DNA of 30,170 nucleotides from JBAXTU01 sp037130015 (GCA_037130015.1 JBAXTU010000010.1:1-30170), one strand, 5' to 3'; counted from the stretch's first letter, positions 8,765-17,782 are shown. Made by a program: numbers and translations. The notes: generated by a model not told the origin, from the sequence alone.

Positions 8765-8799
8765 AAAGTTGACCTTTCGTATTTTGTGGACTCAACTTT
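8765..8799. repeat. Inverted repeat in the leader of the zinc-ribbon gene
   Basis: The 8-bp arms AAAGTTGA (8765-8772) and TCAACTTT (8792-8799) lie within 40 nt upstream of the zinc-ribbon start codon. They could form a leader hairpin or an operator. No clear promoter was found beside them. Confidence 0.4.
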
Positions 8800-8946
8800 T
8801 TGTACCTTTGGCCAAAAAGCCAACTCTCCAATATTTAAGTCAAACAAAATAGCTAAATAATTAGTACTTTTATGATAGCAAATTATTGGAAGTTTGTCAA
8901 GACCCAGCCAAAACCATATTACACGATTCTCTTCCAAAAATCCCAA

Positions 8947-8970
8947 TTTGTGCTATACTAAAAGCACAAA
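8947..8970 (+). promoter_or_regulatory. -10 element inside a dyad, upstream of membrane protein gene
   Basis: A perfect inverted repeat TTTGTGCT (8947-8954) / AGCACAAA (8963-8970) surrounds a TATACT -10 box (8954-8959). The -35 region is poor (TTCCAA at 8932-8937). The start codon follows 15 nt after the -10 box. Confidence 0.45.
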
Positions 8971-8974
8971 AAAT

Positions 8975-10567
8975 ATGGCTCAAATCACTAATGACATGGA
9001 ATGGCTATTGGATATATTCAGCCATCCCAAAAGAAAACCCACTCCGCCGGATGTGGAAAAAATCAAGCTAAATCAATTGATTTCCAAGCTGGGTTTTTTT
9101 TATGAAAAATTTAGAAACGCCATTGACTATAATGAAGAGCATTTGCTTCGCCGTGTGGCCATTGAAAGAATTTTGCGCCGTCATATTTTATTTTTGCAAG
9201 AAAGGCGCGCTCCAAAAATCGCCAAGACCTTGGTGTACGAATTTATCCGCGCCAAATATTTGCCCAACAATGAATTGCCGGAAAGCATCATTGATGAACT
9301 GTCTGTCACTTTGGAAAAATACTTAAACATCATCAATTATATTTTTGGCAGTCAATTGCCCGAGGCCAGAAAACTGGCCAAGTGGACCATTGACATGGCT
9401 TCTTGCGAAATCAATGAACAACTCAATCCCATAGACAGGGAAATGGCTATTGCCAACATGATGTATTCTCATTTGGTTGATAATCTCACTTTTATAAAAA
9501 CTGACATTGATGAAAAAGAAAAAAATCTGCAAATCTATTTGGCAGTTTTAAAAAATCTACTCAAGGCGGATTTGCCAGCTTTGCGCTATGCCCTACTCAA
9601 ACTGCATCTACCAAATTGGAAACAACTAGACCAATCGGAAATTAGAAGTTTTTGCCATAATATTTCTATCATAAAAAATAAAATTGATAAGCATTTAGCT
9701 CATCCTTTGAATTTTCAATTATCCAGAACCATACGTCCTCAATCTGTTTTTTTTGCCACCCTCAAAGAAGTAATTGAAAAAAATAATGACAACGCCAAAG
9801 AAGTTTTGTCTGATCCAGATATTTTGGAAGAAAAAATAGAAGACATTGCCTTGCTTAATTATCAACGCATCAGAGGCAAATTGATTGGCACTATATTTAG
9901 AGTAATTATTTATATCTTACTGACCAAAACCACTTTAGCTTTCATTCTTGAACTTCCTTATGATCTTGTTTTGGCTGGAAAAATCAATTGGTATGTTCTA
10001 GCCATAAATGTTATTTTCCATCCGCTGTTAATGCTTTTGGTAGCCTTGACCATCAGGGTACCTGGCATCAAAAATACTCAGATCATTGTGGGAGAAATCA
10101 AAAAAATAGTTTATGGTGAACCGCGAAAAATCGTGTTCAAGCCGAAAAACTCTTTACGTCCAGGTTCATTTGCTTATTTTATTTTTAATTTTGTTTATCT
10201 AGTGATGTTTGCTATTTCTTTTGGCATTGTTTTTGGCTTTTTAAAATTATTACACTTCAATATTTTGAGCGGTATATTATTTATTTTCTTTTTATCTATT
10301 GTCAGCTTCTTCGGCTTTCGTCTGCGCAATATTGCTTTGCAATTGTCGGTCATTCCACGCAAAGATAATTTTACCAATTTCATCGTGGACTTTTTATCCC
10401 TGCCAGTCATCAGAGTTGGACGATTTTTTAGCAATAATTTTTCTCGCATTAATATATTCTTATACATCTTTGACTTTATCATTGAAACACCTTTTAAAAT
10501 GCTCATAGAATTTTTGGAAAATGCGGTTTCTTTTATTAATGACAAGCGTGAAGAAATAATTGAATAA
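8975..10567 (+). CDS. Large C-terminally membrane-embedded protein, unrecognised
   Basis: This 530-residue protein has a helical, charged N-terminal half without membrane segments (about 1-300). Four hydrophobic helices follow (about 303-325, 340-362, 399-423 and 428-450), then a C-terminal segment with amphipathic or hydrophobic stretches (about 460-520). I chose the ATG at 8975 because it lies just after a -10 box; the longer frame would need a TTG at 8894 upstream of that box. I do not recognise a family. The large soluble domain plus membrane block suggests a scaffold or remodelling protein, but this is a guess. It is followed by an SdpI-like gene in the same direction. Confidence 0.8.
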   Translation: MAQITNDMEWLLDIFSHPKRKPTPPDVEKIKLNQLISKLGFFYEKFRNAIDYNEEHLLRRVAIERILRRHILFLQERRAPKIAKTLVYEFIRAKYLPNNELPESIIDELSVTLEKYLNIINYIFGSQLPEARKLAKWTIDMASCEINEQLNPIDREMAIANMMYSHLVDNLTFIKTDIDEKEKNLQIYLAVLKNLLKADLPALRYALLKLHLPNWKQLDQSEIRSFCHNISIIKNKIDKHLAHPLNFQLSRTIRPQSVFFATLKEVIEKNNDNAKEVLSDPDILEEKIEDIALLNYQRIRGKLIGTIFRVIIYILLTKTTLAFILELPYDLVLAGKINWYVLAINVIFHPLLMLLVALTIRVPGIKNTQIIVGEIKKIVYGEPRKIVFKPKNSLRPGSFAYFIFNFVYLVMFAISFGIVFGFLKLLHFNILSGILFIFFLSIVSFFGFRLRNIALQLSVIPRKDNFTNFIVDFLSLPVIRVGRFFSNNFSRINIFLYIFDFIIETPFKMLIEFLENAVSFINDKREEIIE

Positions 10568-10598
10568 ACTATTTTTTTAAAAATTAAAAAATAAATTT

Positions 10599-11264
10599 AT
10601 GTCTAGCCCAATCAAGCCGACATTCAAAAGCGAAATCGTGCCACTGGCCATGATTTTAATTTCCATTCCATTAAGCTTTTATTTTTATGCCAATTTTCCT
10701 GAACGCGTCGCCAGCCATTGGGATTTTCAGGGCCAAGTAAATGGCTATGGTTCGCGTGGCTTTATGGCTTTCTTTTTTCCCGCGCTTATCGCCGGCATGT
10801 ATTTGCTCTTTTTAATACTGCCCTATTTTGATCCTAAGCGTGAACGCTACGGGGAATTTAAAAAATTCTATCATATTTTCAAAGCACTTATAATTACTGT
10901 CATGTTTGCCATTTATTCGGCCACTGGTTTATTTAACCTAGGCTATCCCTTAAACATCGGCATAATAGTATCTTTATTAATTGGTCTAATGATGATAGTT
11001 ATGGGCAAATATATGGGCGAGATAAAAAGCAACTGGTTTGTGGGCATCCGCACACCTTGGACCATGTCTTCAGAAACAGTCTGGAACAAAACCCATCACG
11101 TGGGTGGCTACTTGTTTATGTTTTTAGGCTTGTGCATCATAGTTGCTCCATGGTTACCAATTATACTAGCCACGATTATTTTTATTATTGGAATTTTGTC
11201 AGCCACAGTCGGAACTTTTTGTTATTCTTATTGGCTTTATCGCCAAGAACAAGCTAAAAAATAA
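10599..11264 (+). CDS. SdpI-family (DUF1648) integral membrane protein
   Basis: This 221-residue polytopic protein has about six transmembrane segments. The N-terminal DUF1648-type motif is P-E-R-V-A-S-H-W-D-F-Q-G-Q-V-N-G-Y-G. The SdpI hallmark is near residues 147-168: G-I-R-T-P-W-T-M-S-S-E, then W-N-K-T-H-H-V-G-G. In Bacillus subtilis, SdpI gives immunity to the SDP toxin and takes part in signalling. In other bacteria the family is of unclear role. No SDP-like toxin gene is adjacent here. A putative metalloprotease gene follows after 4 bases, so the two may act together. Confidence 0.9.
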   Translation: MSSPIKPTFKSEIVPLAMILISIPLSFYFYANFPERVASHWDFQGQVNGYGSRGFMAFFFPALIAGMYLLFLILPYFDPKRERYGEFKKFYHIFKALIITVMFAIYSATGLFNLGYPLNIGIIVSLLIGLMMIVMGKYMGEIKSNWFVGIRTPWTMSSETVWNKTHHVGGYLFMFLGLCIIVAPWLPIILATIIFIIGILSATVGTFCYSYWLYRQEQAKK

Positions 11265-11268
11265 AAAT

Positions 11269-11730
11269 GTGTTTTTTTTCAAAACCTCAAATTACGATCA
11301 AAGCAACAAAATAACCTCGGTTAAATTTTCTGTTTCAGCCGAGGCGATTTTATTAACTCAAAAAATATTAGCTAGCAGTGAGGCAACTCATCGGCAAATT
11401 TTTGGAGAAAAACTGCTTGATGAATTGAGCGATAGTGCCAAAATAGATGTAATAGAACTAAAAATAATTGATGACAACCAATATCACAAAAAAGCCAATG
11501 GCCGTGTGGTCATGAAACGCTATGGTTCCTACCGACCAGCCAGCAAACTAATTTCTATTTCCAATCGCACGGCCGTGCGAGGGCAAACCCTGGCCGCCAA
11601 ATCTTTTTTGGACACTTTACTTCATGAATGGTTGCATCATTATGACACTTACAAATTAAAACTTCGTTCCATTCATAGCAAAGGTTTTTATCTACGACTT
11701 AATGACTTGAAAGAAAAATTAAAAGTATAA
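11269..11730 (+). CDS. Small HExxH putative zinc metalloprotease (SprT-like)
   Basis: Starting from the in-frame GTG at 11269, 4 bases after the SdpI stop, the protein has 153 residues. It carries H-E-W-L-H-H near the C-terminus (His119, Glu120, His123) and a later H-S-K-G-F-Y (His136) that could supply the third zinc ligand. This spacing resembles short SprT-like or minigluzincin proteins. The nearby ATG at 11267 is out of frame, and the longer frame back to 11188 would overlap sdpI, so GTG is preferred. There is no signal peptide, so a cytoplasmic protease is likely. The family assignment rests on the motif only. Confidence 0.7.
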   Translation: MFFFKTSNYDQSNKITSVKFSVSAEAILLTQKILASSEATHRQIFGEKLLDELSDSAKIDVIELKIIDDNQYHKKANGRVVMKRYGSYRPASKLISISNRTAVRGQTLAAKSFLDTLLHEWLHHYDTYKLKLRSIHSKGFYLRLNDLKEKLKV

Positions 11731-11731
11731 A

Positions 11732-11766
11732 AAATATCCGTTCTATTAGAAACGGATATTTATTTT
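11732..11766. terminator. Bidirectional terminator between convergent genes
   Basis: The stem AAATATCCGTT/AACGGATATTT has a loop of about 8 nt and a T-rich tail on the right. It lies between the protease gene (+) and tyrS (-), with A/T-rich flanks on both sides. Confidence 0.8.
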
Positions 11767-11773
11767 TTATAAT

Positions 11774-12985
11774 CTATTTGATAAACACTCTGGCAAATAT
11801 TTTTTTACCGCGTTGTAATAACAATCCCTCAGTTGGAATTTCCAATTCCACTTTTTCGTGAGCAATTATTTTGTCATCAACTCTGATGGCTTTTTCTTTT
11901 ATTAATCTTCTGACTTCGCTATTACTACTGGCTAGGCCAGATGCCACGAACAAATCCAAGACACCAATCTTGTTGCCTTGAATTTTTATTTTTATTTTTT
12001 TAATTTCCACTGGCTTTTGCTTTTCCTGAAATACGCGCACAAAATTATCTTGACCCTTTTTGGCGGCAGCCTCACCCAAATAAATTTTTACCACTTCATA
12101 GGCTAGTTTCATTTTTATATTACGAGGATTAACACCGCTCTTAATTTGCTCACCCATTTCTTTTACTTCTAGCATTGGAATATCAGTCAAAATTTCAAAA
12201 GCCGACACAATCATCCCGTCAGTCCAACTCATCACCTTACCATAAACATCTTCAGGAGAATCCTCTAAGGTAATCATATTGCCAGTAGTCTTTCCCATTT
12301 TATTACCGGTCGGATCAGCTAAAAGTGCTGTTGTCAAAACCATTTTTTCTTTCTTCTTCATCGCCCTTACAAGTGTTCTACCAGCCAACATATTGAAAGT
12401 CTGATCATTGCCGCCAATTTCTAAATCAACATCCATGACCACACTATCATAAGCCTGCATCAAAGGGTAAAAAAACTCATGGAGATAAATCGGCCTCTCA
12501 ATTTTTATTCTTTCCTGAAACATATCACGCTCCAGTATTTGCTGAACGGTAAAAGTTTTGGCTATCCCGATTAAATCTTCAAAATTCAATCTAGAGAGCC
12601 ATTCAGCATTGAATTTAAATTCAATTTTATCAACGTCAATTATATTTTTAATCTGCTTTTTCCAATTCTTCAAATTATCCATGATCTGCTCATGAGTTAA
12701 TGGCTGTCTCACGCTCAATTTATCTGGATCACCTATTTGAGCTGTAAAATCACCGAATAAAAAAATCACTTCATGACCTAATTCAGAAAACTTGGCTAGC
12801 TTTCTAATTTGAATACCACTACCAATATGAAGAGTCGAGGCCGTCGGATCAAACCCGCAATACAAACGAATTTTTTTGCCGGACATCAAAATTTCTTTCA
12901 AGGACTTTTTATCAGGATAAATATTTTCTACACCGCGAGTCAAAATTTCTTCAATAATTTTTTCATCGGTGATGATTTTGGACAT
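11774..12985 (-). CDS. tyrS: Tyrosyl-tRNA synthetase
   Basis: This 403-residue class I synthetase charges tRNA-Tyr. The HIGH motif appears as H-I-G-S at 53-56, preceded by G-F-D-P-T-A-S. The KMSKS loop is K-M-G-K-T at 229-233. The Q-A-Y-D-S and E-I-G-G-N-D-Q-T-F-N segments of the tyrosine pocket are present, and a C-terminal S4 RNA-binding domain occupies about 336-400. It lies 28 bases after valS on the same strand, so the two are probably one transcript. K-M-G-K-T in place of K-M-S-K-S is a known tolerated variant. Confidence 0.96.
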   Translation of the reverse strand: MSKIITDEKIIEEILTRGVENIYPDKKSLKEILMSGKKIRLYCGFDPTASTLHIGSGIQIRKLAKFSELGHEVIFLFGDFTAQIGDPDKLSVRQPLTHEQIMDNLKNWKKQIKNIIDVDKIEFKFNAEWLSRLNFEDLIGIAKTFTVQQILERDMFQERIKIERPIYLHEFFYPLMQAYDSVVMDVDLEIGGNDQTFNMLAGRTLVRAMKKKEKMVLTTALLADPTGNKMGKTTGNMITLEDSPEDVYGKVMSWTDGMIVSAFEILTDIPMLEVKEMGEQIKSGVNPRNIKMKLAYEVVKIYLGEAAAKKGQDNFVRVFQEKQKPVEIKKIKIKIQGNKIGVLDLFVASGLASSNSEVRRLIKEKAIRVDDKIIAHEKVELEIPTEGLLLQRGKKIFARVFIK

Positions 12986-13013
12986 AAAATATTTTAAATT
13001 TAATAAAAAAAAT

Positions 13014-15698
13014 TTATTTTAAATCAACTACTTGCTGTTTTAATTTTATCATTTTTTCATGAGCTTTGGCCAGTTTTTCTTTTTCCAAGTCCACTACTTT
13101 GGGCGGAGCATTTTGTACAAATTCAGTGTTGGCCAATTTTTTGGAGAGCATTTCAATATATTGTTCTGTTTCGCTGACTTCTTTTTCTAATCTAATTTTT
13201 TCAGCCGAAACATCAACAAGACCAGTGAGCAACAAAAATATTTGCACTTCACCAGCGATAGCTGAAATGCTATTTTCTGGCTTTTGATTATTTTCAATAA
13301 TTTGTAAATCTTCAACTCTGGCTAATTTTTTAATAATAGCCACTTGCTCATTTATTAAAGCTTCTTTACTTTTTGTCATCATAACTACTTTAACCAACTT
13401 AACTGGTTCAATTTTATTTTCTGCTCGCAGATTGCGAATGGTGGAAATAATTTCTTTAATCAATTCAAAGTCAACCACCATTTCATTTTCTTTTTTATTA
13501 GCATTGGTATCGTGATCAGAGATTGATTCCGGATAATTTTCAATCATTAATAATTTTCCACTGTCAAAATTTTTCCAAATTTCTTCGGTGACGAATGGAA
13601 TAAATGGATGCCACAATTTTAATAAATTTTGCAAAACATACAATAAAATTTCATCCTTACCACCCTCAATCTTAGCAATTTCTAAATACCAATCAGCAAA
13701 ATCGTTCCAAGTGAATTCATATAATTTTTCCGAAGTATAAGAAAATTCTGCCTTGTCCATGGCCTGATTAGTTAAGGCCGTCACTGAACGCAAATTATTT
13801 AAAATCCATTTATCAGCCAAAGTTTTTGCCTCGGGCTCAACATCAATGATTTTTATATCTTCAATTGATTGCAAAATAAAACGGGAAATGTTCCACACTT
13901 TATTGATAAAATTTCTAGCTCCTTCAACTTTCTCTTCATAGAATCTCATGTCATTGCCAGCCGTAGTGCCCTTGAGCAGGCTCAATCTCAAAGCATCAGT
14001 GCCATATTTATTAATAATTTCAATCGGATCAAGACCATTACCCAGTGATTTAGAAAATTTCTGACCATCTTTGGCGCGCAACATGCCATGAATATAAACT
14101 TGCCTGAAGGGAATATCATTCCTTACATAAGTGGTCATAAGTATCATCCTAGCCATCCAAAAAAATAAAATTTCATACCCCATCTGCATCCAAGTGGTCG
14201 GATGATATTTTTTTAAATCCGCCGTTTCTTCTGGCCAGCCCAATGTAGAAAAAGTCCAAGCGCCGGAAGAAAACCAAGTATCTAATGTATCTTCATCTTG
14301 GCGCAAATTCTGTGAATTACACTTTTCACATTTTTCCTGTTTAGTATCGCCATAAGAAATGGAACCGCAATCATCACAATACCAAACTGGAATACGATGA
14401 CCCCACCAAACCTGTCGCGAAATGCACCAGTCGCGTAAATTATCAATCCAATGTAAATAAATGGTTTTAAATCTATCGGGCGTAATTTCAATTATTTTTT
14501 CCGGATTAGCTTGATGACCTACAGTAACAGCTTCACGCATCAAATCTTTCAAGCTTTTTTCTCGTCCGGGAATTTTTTTATTGACATCAATAAACCATTG
14601 TTCCATGGGCAAGGCTTCCACCACATCGCCAAAACGATCAGAAGTGCCAACATTGTGAGTAATTTCCTCTTCACTGATATATAAACTATTTGCCTTCAAC
14701 CAGGCTACAAATTTTTCACGAGCTTCCAAAACCGTCAAACCTTGATAATCTTGACCTGCATCTTCGGTCATGCGACCATCTTTACCAATCACCGGAATAA
14801 TACCAATGTCCTTGTTTTTTTGATACATCTCAAAATCAATAGCGCTATGCGCAGGCGTGACACCTACCGCGCCAGTGCCATAATTAATGTCCACTCCAGC
14901 ATCGGCAATTACGGTAATGATCAGTGGCTTTTGCGCGCCGACATCAACCGTAAATTTTTGGCCGATATACCCTTTATATCTTTCATCATCTGGATTGACA
15001 GCCACAGCCGTATCACCAAGTTTGGTTTCCGGACGAGTCGTGGCGATAGCAATCGGAAAATCATGACTATATTTAAAAGTATAAACTGTGGTTTTTTGAT
15101 CAATATATTCCAACTCATCATCCGAACAAGTACTTTGCCCTTTTACCGACCAATTAATAACGCGATAACCACGATAAATCAACTCATCATTAAACATGCG
15201 ACGAAAAATTTCATTAACGGCTTTTGATCTGGCATCATCAAAAGTATAGGCCAAGCGCGACCAATCACAACTCGTGCCCATTTTTTTGATCTGACTGATG
15301 ATAATACTCTTATGATTATCTGCGAAGTCTCTAATCTTTTCTAATAGTCCTTCACGACCCAATTCCTGGCGCGGATTAACCAAGCCCTGCTTTTTTAATT
15401 CACTTTCCACCCTGGCTTGAGTGGCCACAGCCGCATGATCTGTACCCGGTACTAGCAAAGCTTTTTTGCCTTTCATACGCTGGTAGCGAATTTCTGTATC
15501 CATAAGAGAATTTTCAAAAGCATGGCCCAAATGCAAAATACCAGTCACATTAGGCGGTGGCATGGCAATAGTAAAAGATTCCGATCTTTCACCCGGCAAA
15601 TTGTCAGGATTGAAAAAACCAGACTCTTCCCATTGTTTATAAATTGCATCTTCCAAACCTTTGGCCTCGTAAGCCTTGGGCAAATCTGTTTTTGGCAT
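13014..15698 (-). CDS. valS: Valyl-tRNA synthetase
   Basis: This 894-residue class I synthetase starts at the ATG at 15698; the five-codon longer frame needs a TTG. The HIGH motif is H-L-G-H (56-59) and the KMSKS motif is K-F-S-K-S (547-551). The CP1 editing domain spans about 190-350 and includes T-T-R-P-E-T and the G-T-G-A-V-G-V-T-P-A-H motif. A zinc-knuckle-like cluster (Cys441, 444, 457, 460) precedes D-T-W-F-S-S-G. An anticodon-binding domain and a C-terminal coiled-coil arm (L-V-D-V-S-A-E-K-I-R-L-E-K-E) complete it. A candidate promoter lies upstream, divergent from the DHH gene. Confidence 0.97.
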   Translation of the reverse strand: MPKTDLPKAYEAKGLEDAIYKQWEESGFFNPDNLPGERSESFTIAMPPPNVTGILHLGHAFENSLMDTEIRYQRMKGKKALLVPGTDHAAVATQARVESELKKQGLVNPRQELGREGLLEKIRDFADNHKSIIISQIKKMGTSCDWSRLAYTFDDARSKAVNEIFRRMFNDELIYRGYRVINWSVKGQSTCSDDELEYIDQKTTVYTFKYSHDFPIAIATTRPETKLGDTAVAVNPDDERYKGYIGQKFTVDVGAQKPLIITVIADAGVDINYGTGAVGVTPAHSAIDFEMYQKNKDIGIIPVIGKDGRMTEDAGQDYQGLTVLEAREKFVAWLKANSLYISEEEITHNVGTSDRFGDVVEALPMEQWFIDVNKKIPGREKSLKDLMREAVTVGHQANPEKIIEITPDRFKTIYLHWIDNLRDWCISRQVWWGHRIPVWYCDDCGSISYGDTKQEKCEKCNSQNLRQDEDTLDTWFSSGAWTFSTLGWPEETADLKKYHPTTWMQMGYEILFFWMARMILMTTYVRNDIPFRQVYIHGMLRAKDGQKFSKSLGNGLDPIEIINKYGTDALRLSLLKGTTAGNDMRFYEEKVEGARNFINKVWNISRFILQSIEDIKIIDVEPEAKTLADKWILNNLRSVTALTNQAMDKAEFSYTSEKLYEFTWNDFADWYLEIAKIEGGKDEILLYVLQNLLKLWHPFIPFVTEEIWKNFDSGKLLMIENYPESISDHDTNANKKENEMVVDFELIKEIISTIRNLRAENKIEPVKLVKVVMMTKSKEALINEQVAIIKKLARVEDLQIIENNQKPENSISAIAGEVQIFLLLTGLVDVSAEKIRLEKEVSETEQYIEMLSKKLANTEFVQNAPPKVVDLEKEKLAKAHEKMIKLKQQVVDLK

Positions 15699-15735
15699 AT
15701 TGACTAATATCAAGAATATTTAATAAGATGTTATT

Positions 15736-15764
15736 ACTTTACTAAATTTCCACAGATTTTTCAA
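15736..15764 (-). promoter_or_regulatory. Candidate promoter for valS-tyrS
   Basis: On the minus strand TTGAAA (15759-15764) is followed after 17 bp by TAAAGT (15736-15741), about 38 nt before the valS ATG. The -10 match is 4 of 6. Confidence 0.5.
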
Positions 15765-15779
15765 GCAGAAGAACAACTG

Positions 15780-15808
15780 TTGACAAAGAGGCTGGTTTTC
15801 TGTAAGAT
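15780..15808 (+). promoter_or_regulatory. Promoter for the DHH phosphoesterase gene
   Basis: A consensus TTGACA (15780-15785), a 17-bp spacer and TAAGAT (15803-15808) predict transcription from about 15815. The leader is about 30 nt before the ATG at 15845. Confidence 0.75.
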
Positions 15809-15844
15809 GGAGTATTGCGTGCAGATTATTGAATAAATACCATA

Positions 15845-16984
15845 ATGGCTTTAACAGCAATTCAGCAAACACTGGAACTAATCAAAAATAATAAATCAAT
15901 CCTTATCGTCTTCAAGGCGGACTGGACCGGCGATGCCTTGTCCGGTGCTTTATCATTGGCCGAAGCGCTCAAAAAAATGGATAAAAAAACCACCATTGTC
16001 TGCGACAGTTTCAAACCTAATGCGTCAATGTCTTTTTTGCCGACTTTCCAAATTCAACCAACACTTGTCAAATTGCAAAATTTTATTATCTCCATAGACA
16101 CAGTTCAGACCAAAGTCGGTGAATTCCATTATGACCAAGAAAATAATAAACTAAATATTCATCTAACTCCGGCCGAGGGTCAATTCAAGCCAGCTGACGT
16201 CGGCACTTCTTTTTCTGATTATCAATATGACCTCATCATCACGGTCAATACGCCAGACTTGGAGTCACTAGGAAAAATATACCAAGAACATACTGATTTT
16301 TTTTATAAAACTCCAAAAATAAACTTGGACCATTCATACAAAAATGAACACTTTGGCAATATTAATTTGGTTAACTTGACGAGTGCCTCCACTTGCGAAA
16401 TTGTTTTTGATCTTATAAAAAATATTGATGAAAAATTAATTGACGAAAATATTGCCACTTATCTTTTGGCCGGCATAATCATGGCTACCAAAAATTTCAA
16501 AGTCGGCAGTGTCACGCCTAGCACACTTAATTTAGCTGGATTGCTTGTGGCCAAAGGAGCCAAAAGAGAACAAATAATAAAAAACCTGTATCAAAGCCGT
16601 TATCTCTCAACCCTTAAATTGTGGGGGCGGGTTTTGTCCAGATTAAATAATGACCTAGACGATCGTTTGGTTTGGTCGGTTTTGTCAGCCAATGACTTTT
16701 TAGAAACATCCACCAATCCCGACGAACTCTCAGATGTAGTTGATGAACTTATTGTGTCCATGCCCAAAACCCAAAGCGTGGTTTTACTGTATGAAGCTCA
16801 AAACAAAATTCATGTTCAGGTATATTCAGCTAATAATGCCAGCGCTTCGGACTTGTGCCAAAAATTCAGTCCTGTGGGGAATAAAGACTTAGCCAAATTT
16901 TCTTTGGAGAATACTACCCTAGCCGAAGCTGAACGTGAAGTAATTGAAGAAGTCAAAAATAGGCTAACACTTAAAAATAAATAA
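15845..16984 (+). CDS. DHH-superfamily (NrnA-like) phosphoesterase with altered active site
   Basis: This 379-residue protein has the NrnA-like layout: an N-terminal DHH domain (about 1-200) and a C-terminal DHHA1-like domain (about 290-370). The first motif is D-W-T-G-D-A-L-S (about 26-33). The DHH motif reads N-L-D-H-S-Y (D162-H163-S164), so the second His is Ser. The preceding conserved V-D-T is V-N-T at about 134-136. Active family members use these Asp and His residues to bind two Mn ions and cleave short oligonucleotides or cyclic dinucleotides. I infer a divergent or non-catalytic member. It has its own consensus promoter and ends 37 bases before the HTH gene. Confidence 0.82.
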   Translation: MALTAIQQTLELIKNNKSILIVFKADWTGDALSGALSLAEALKKMDKKTTIVCDSFKPNASMSFLPTFQIQPTLVKLQNFIISIDTVQTKVGEFHYDQENNKLNIHLTPAEGQFKPADVGTSFSDYQYDLIITVNTPDLESLGKIYQEHTDFFYKTPKINLDHSYKNEHFGNINLVNLTSASTCEIVFDLIKNIDEKLIDENIATYLLAGIIMATKNFKVGSVTPSTLNLAGLLVAKGAKREQIIKNLYQSRYLSTLKLWGRVLSRLNNDLDDRLVWSVLSANDFLETSTNPDELSDVVDELIVSMPKTQSVVLLYEAQNKIHVQVYSANNASASDLCQKFSPVGNKDLAKFSLENTTLAEAEREVIEEVKNRLTLKNK

Positions 16985-16986
16985 AC

Positions 16987-17021
16987 TTGCACATTGGTAA
17001 TCTCTATAGTACAATAGAGAT
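16987..17021 (+). promoter_or_regulatory. Leaderless promoter with dyad operator for the HTH gene
   Basis: TTGCAC (16987-16992), a 17-bp spacer and TACAAT (17010-17015) end 6 nt before the ATG at 17022, so the mRNA should start at or next to the start codon. A perfect 8-bp inverted repeat ATCTCTAT/ATAGAGAT (17000-17007 and 17014-17021) brackets the -10 box. It is a good candidate autoregulatory operator, because the gene encodes an HTH protein. Confidence 0.7.
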
Positions 17022-17702
17022 ATGGATAATGAAAAAATAAAAAATCTGGTTATAAAGTTGAGAGGGAAAGGCAAAACTTATGCGGAAATATTAAATGTTT
17101 TAAATGCCAAAATTCCCAAAAGCACTCTCGCCTATTGGTGCAAAGACGTTCAATTGCCTGATTTTTATTCAGATAAAGTTAAAACGCTAAACTTAAGCAA
17201 TATTAATAAAGTAAGAAAACTGGCTCTTATTGCTAATAAAAATAAACAACAAGAAAAAATAAACAATATTTCCAAGACCAACGAACATTTGCCTGCCATG
17301 TTAAAAAATAAAGACATTGCAAAAATAGTGCTGGCAACTTTGTATTTATGCGAGGGAACAAAAAATCAAAAAAGAGGTAGTCTGACCATCGGCAATTCTG
17401 ATCCATTAATAATTAATTTGTTCTTGCAATTATTACGATTTTGTTATAGGATAGATGAGGGTCGGTTTCGCTGTACTCTTCAATGCCGAGCCGATCAAGA
17501 TATTAAAAAATTGGAAAGTTTTTGGTCAAAAGTCACAAAAATTCCCCTTGACCAATTTTATCAGGCCAGAGTTGATGCCCGAACCATTAATAAAATATCA
17601 AAAAATAAAGATTACAAGGGTGTTTGTAGAATAGACTATTTTTCCGCTGATATTTTTTGGCAACTGACAAAAATCGGGGAATTAATTTGTTTAAACAGAT
17701 AG
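17022..17702 (+). CDS. HTH protein with homing-endonuclease-like domain, uncertain
   Basis: This 226-residue protein begins with an HTH-like segment (about 4-45, G-K-T-Y-A-E-I-L-N then P-K-S-T-L-A-Y-W). Its central domain holds L-A-T-L-Y-L-C-E-G-T-K followed by I-G-N-S-D-P-L-I-I-N-L-F-L. The L-x-x-L-Y-x-x-E-G pattern recalls LAGLIDADG-type folds, as in homing endonucleases and the regulator WhiA, but this is resemblance only. Its stop codon lies 4 bases before tRNA-Ala, so the tRNA cluster could be co-transcribed with it. It has a leaderless promoter with a dyad. It may be a regulator or a nuclease domesticated beside tRNAs. Confidence 0.7.
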   Translation: MDNEKIKNLVIKLRGKGKTYAEILNVLNAKIPKSTLAYWCKDVQLPDFYSDKVKTLNLSNINKVRKLALIANKNKQQEKINNISKTNEHLPAMLKNKDIAKIVLATLYLCEGTKNQKRGSLTIGNSDPLIINLFLQLLRFCYRIDEGRFRCTLQCRADQDIKKLESFWSKVTKIPLDQFYQARVDARTINKISKNKDYKGVCRIDYFSADIFWQLTKIGELICLNR

Positions 17703-17706
17703 CCAT

Positions 17707-17782
17707 GGGCCGTTAGCTCACTTGGTAGAGCGTTCGCATGGCATGCGAAAGGTAATCGGTTCGATCCCGATACGGTCCACCA
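17707..17782 (+). tRNA. tRNA-Ala(GGC)
   Basis: This 76-nt cloverleaf has the acceptor GGGCCGT/ACGGTCC, anticodon stem TTCGC/GCGAA and loop ATGGCAT, giving anticodon GGC. The acceptor contains the G3-U70 wobble that identifies alanine tRNAs. Discriminator A and an encoded CCA follow. Confidence 0.96.

Noticed and set aside
8659..8946. 95-codon minus-strand frame upstream of the zinc-ribbon gene
   Set aside because: It overlaps the zinc-ribbon coding region in another frame and covers the divergent promoter region.
14742..15227. 161-codon open frame on the plus strand inside valS
   Set aside because: It is antisense to the strongly conserved CP1 region of valS and has no promoter or family match.
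15711..15713. TTG start for valS, five codons upstream
   Set aside because: The ATG at 15698 gives the normal valS N-terminus.
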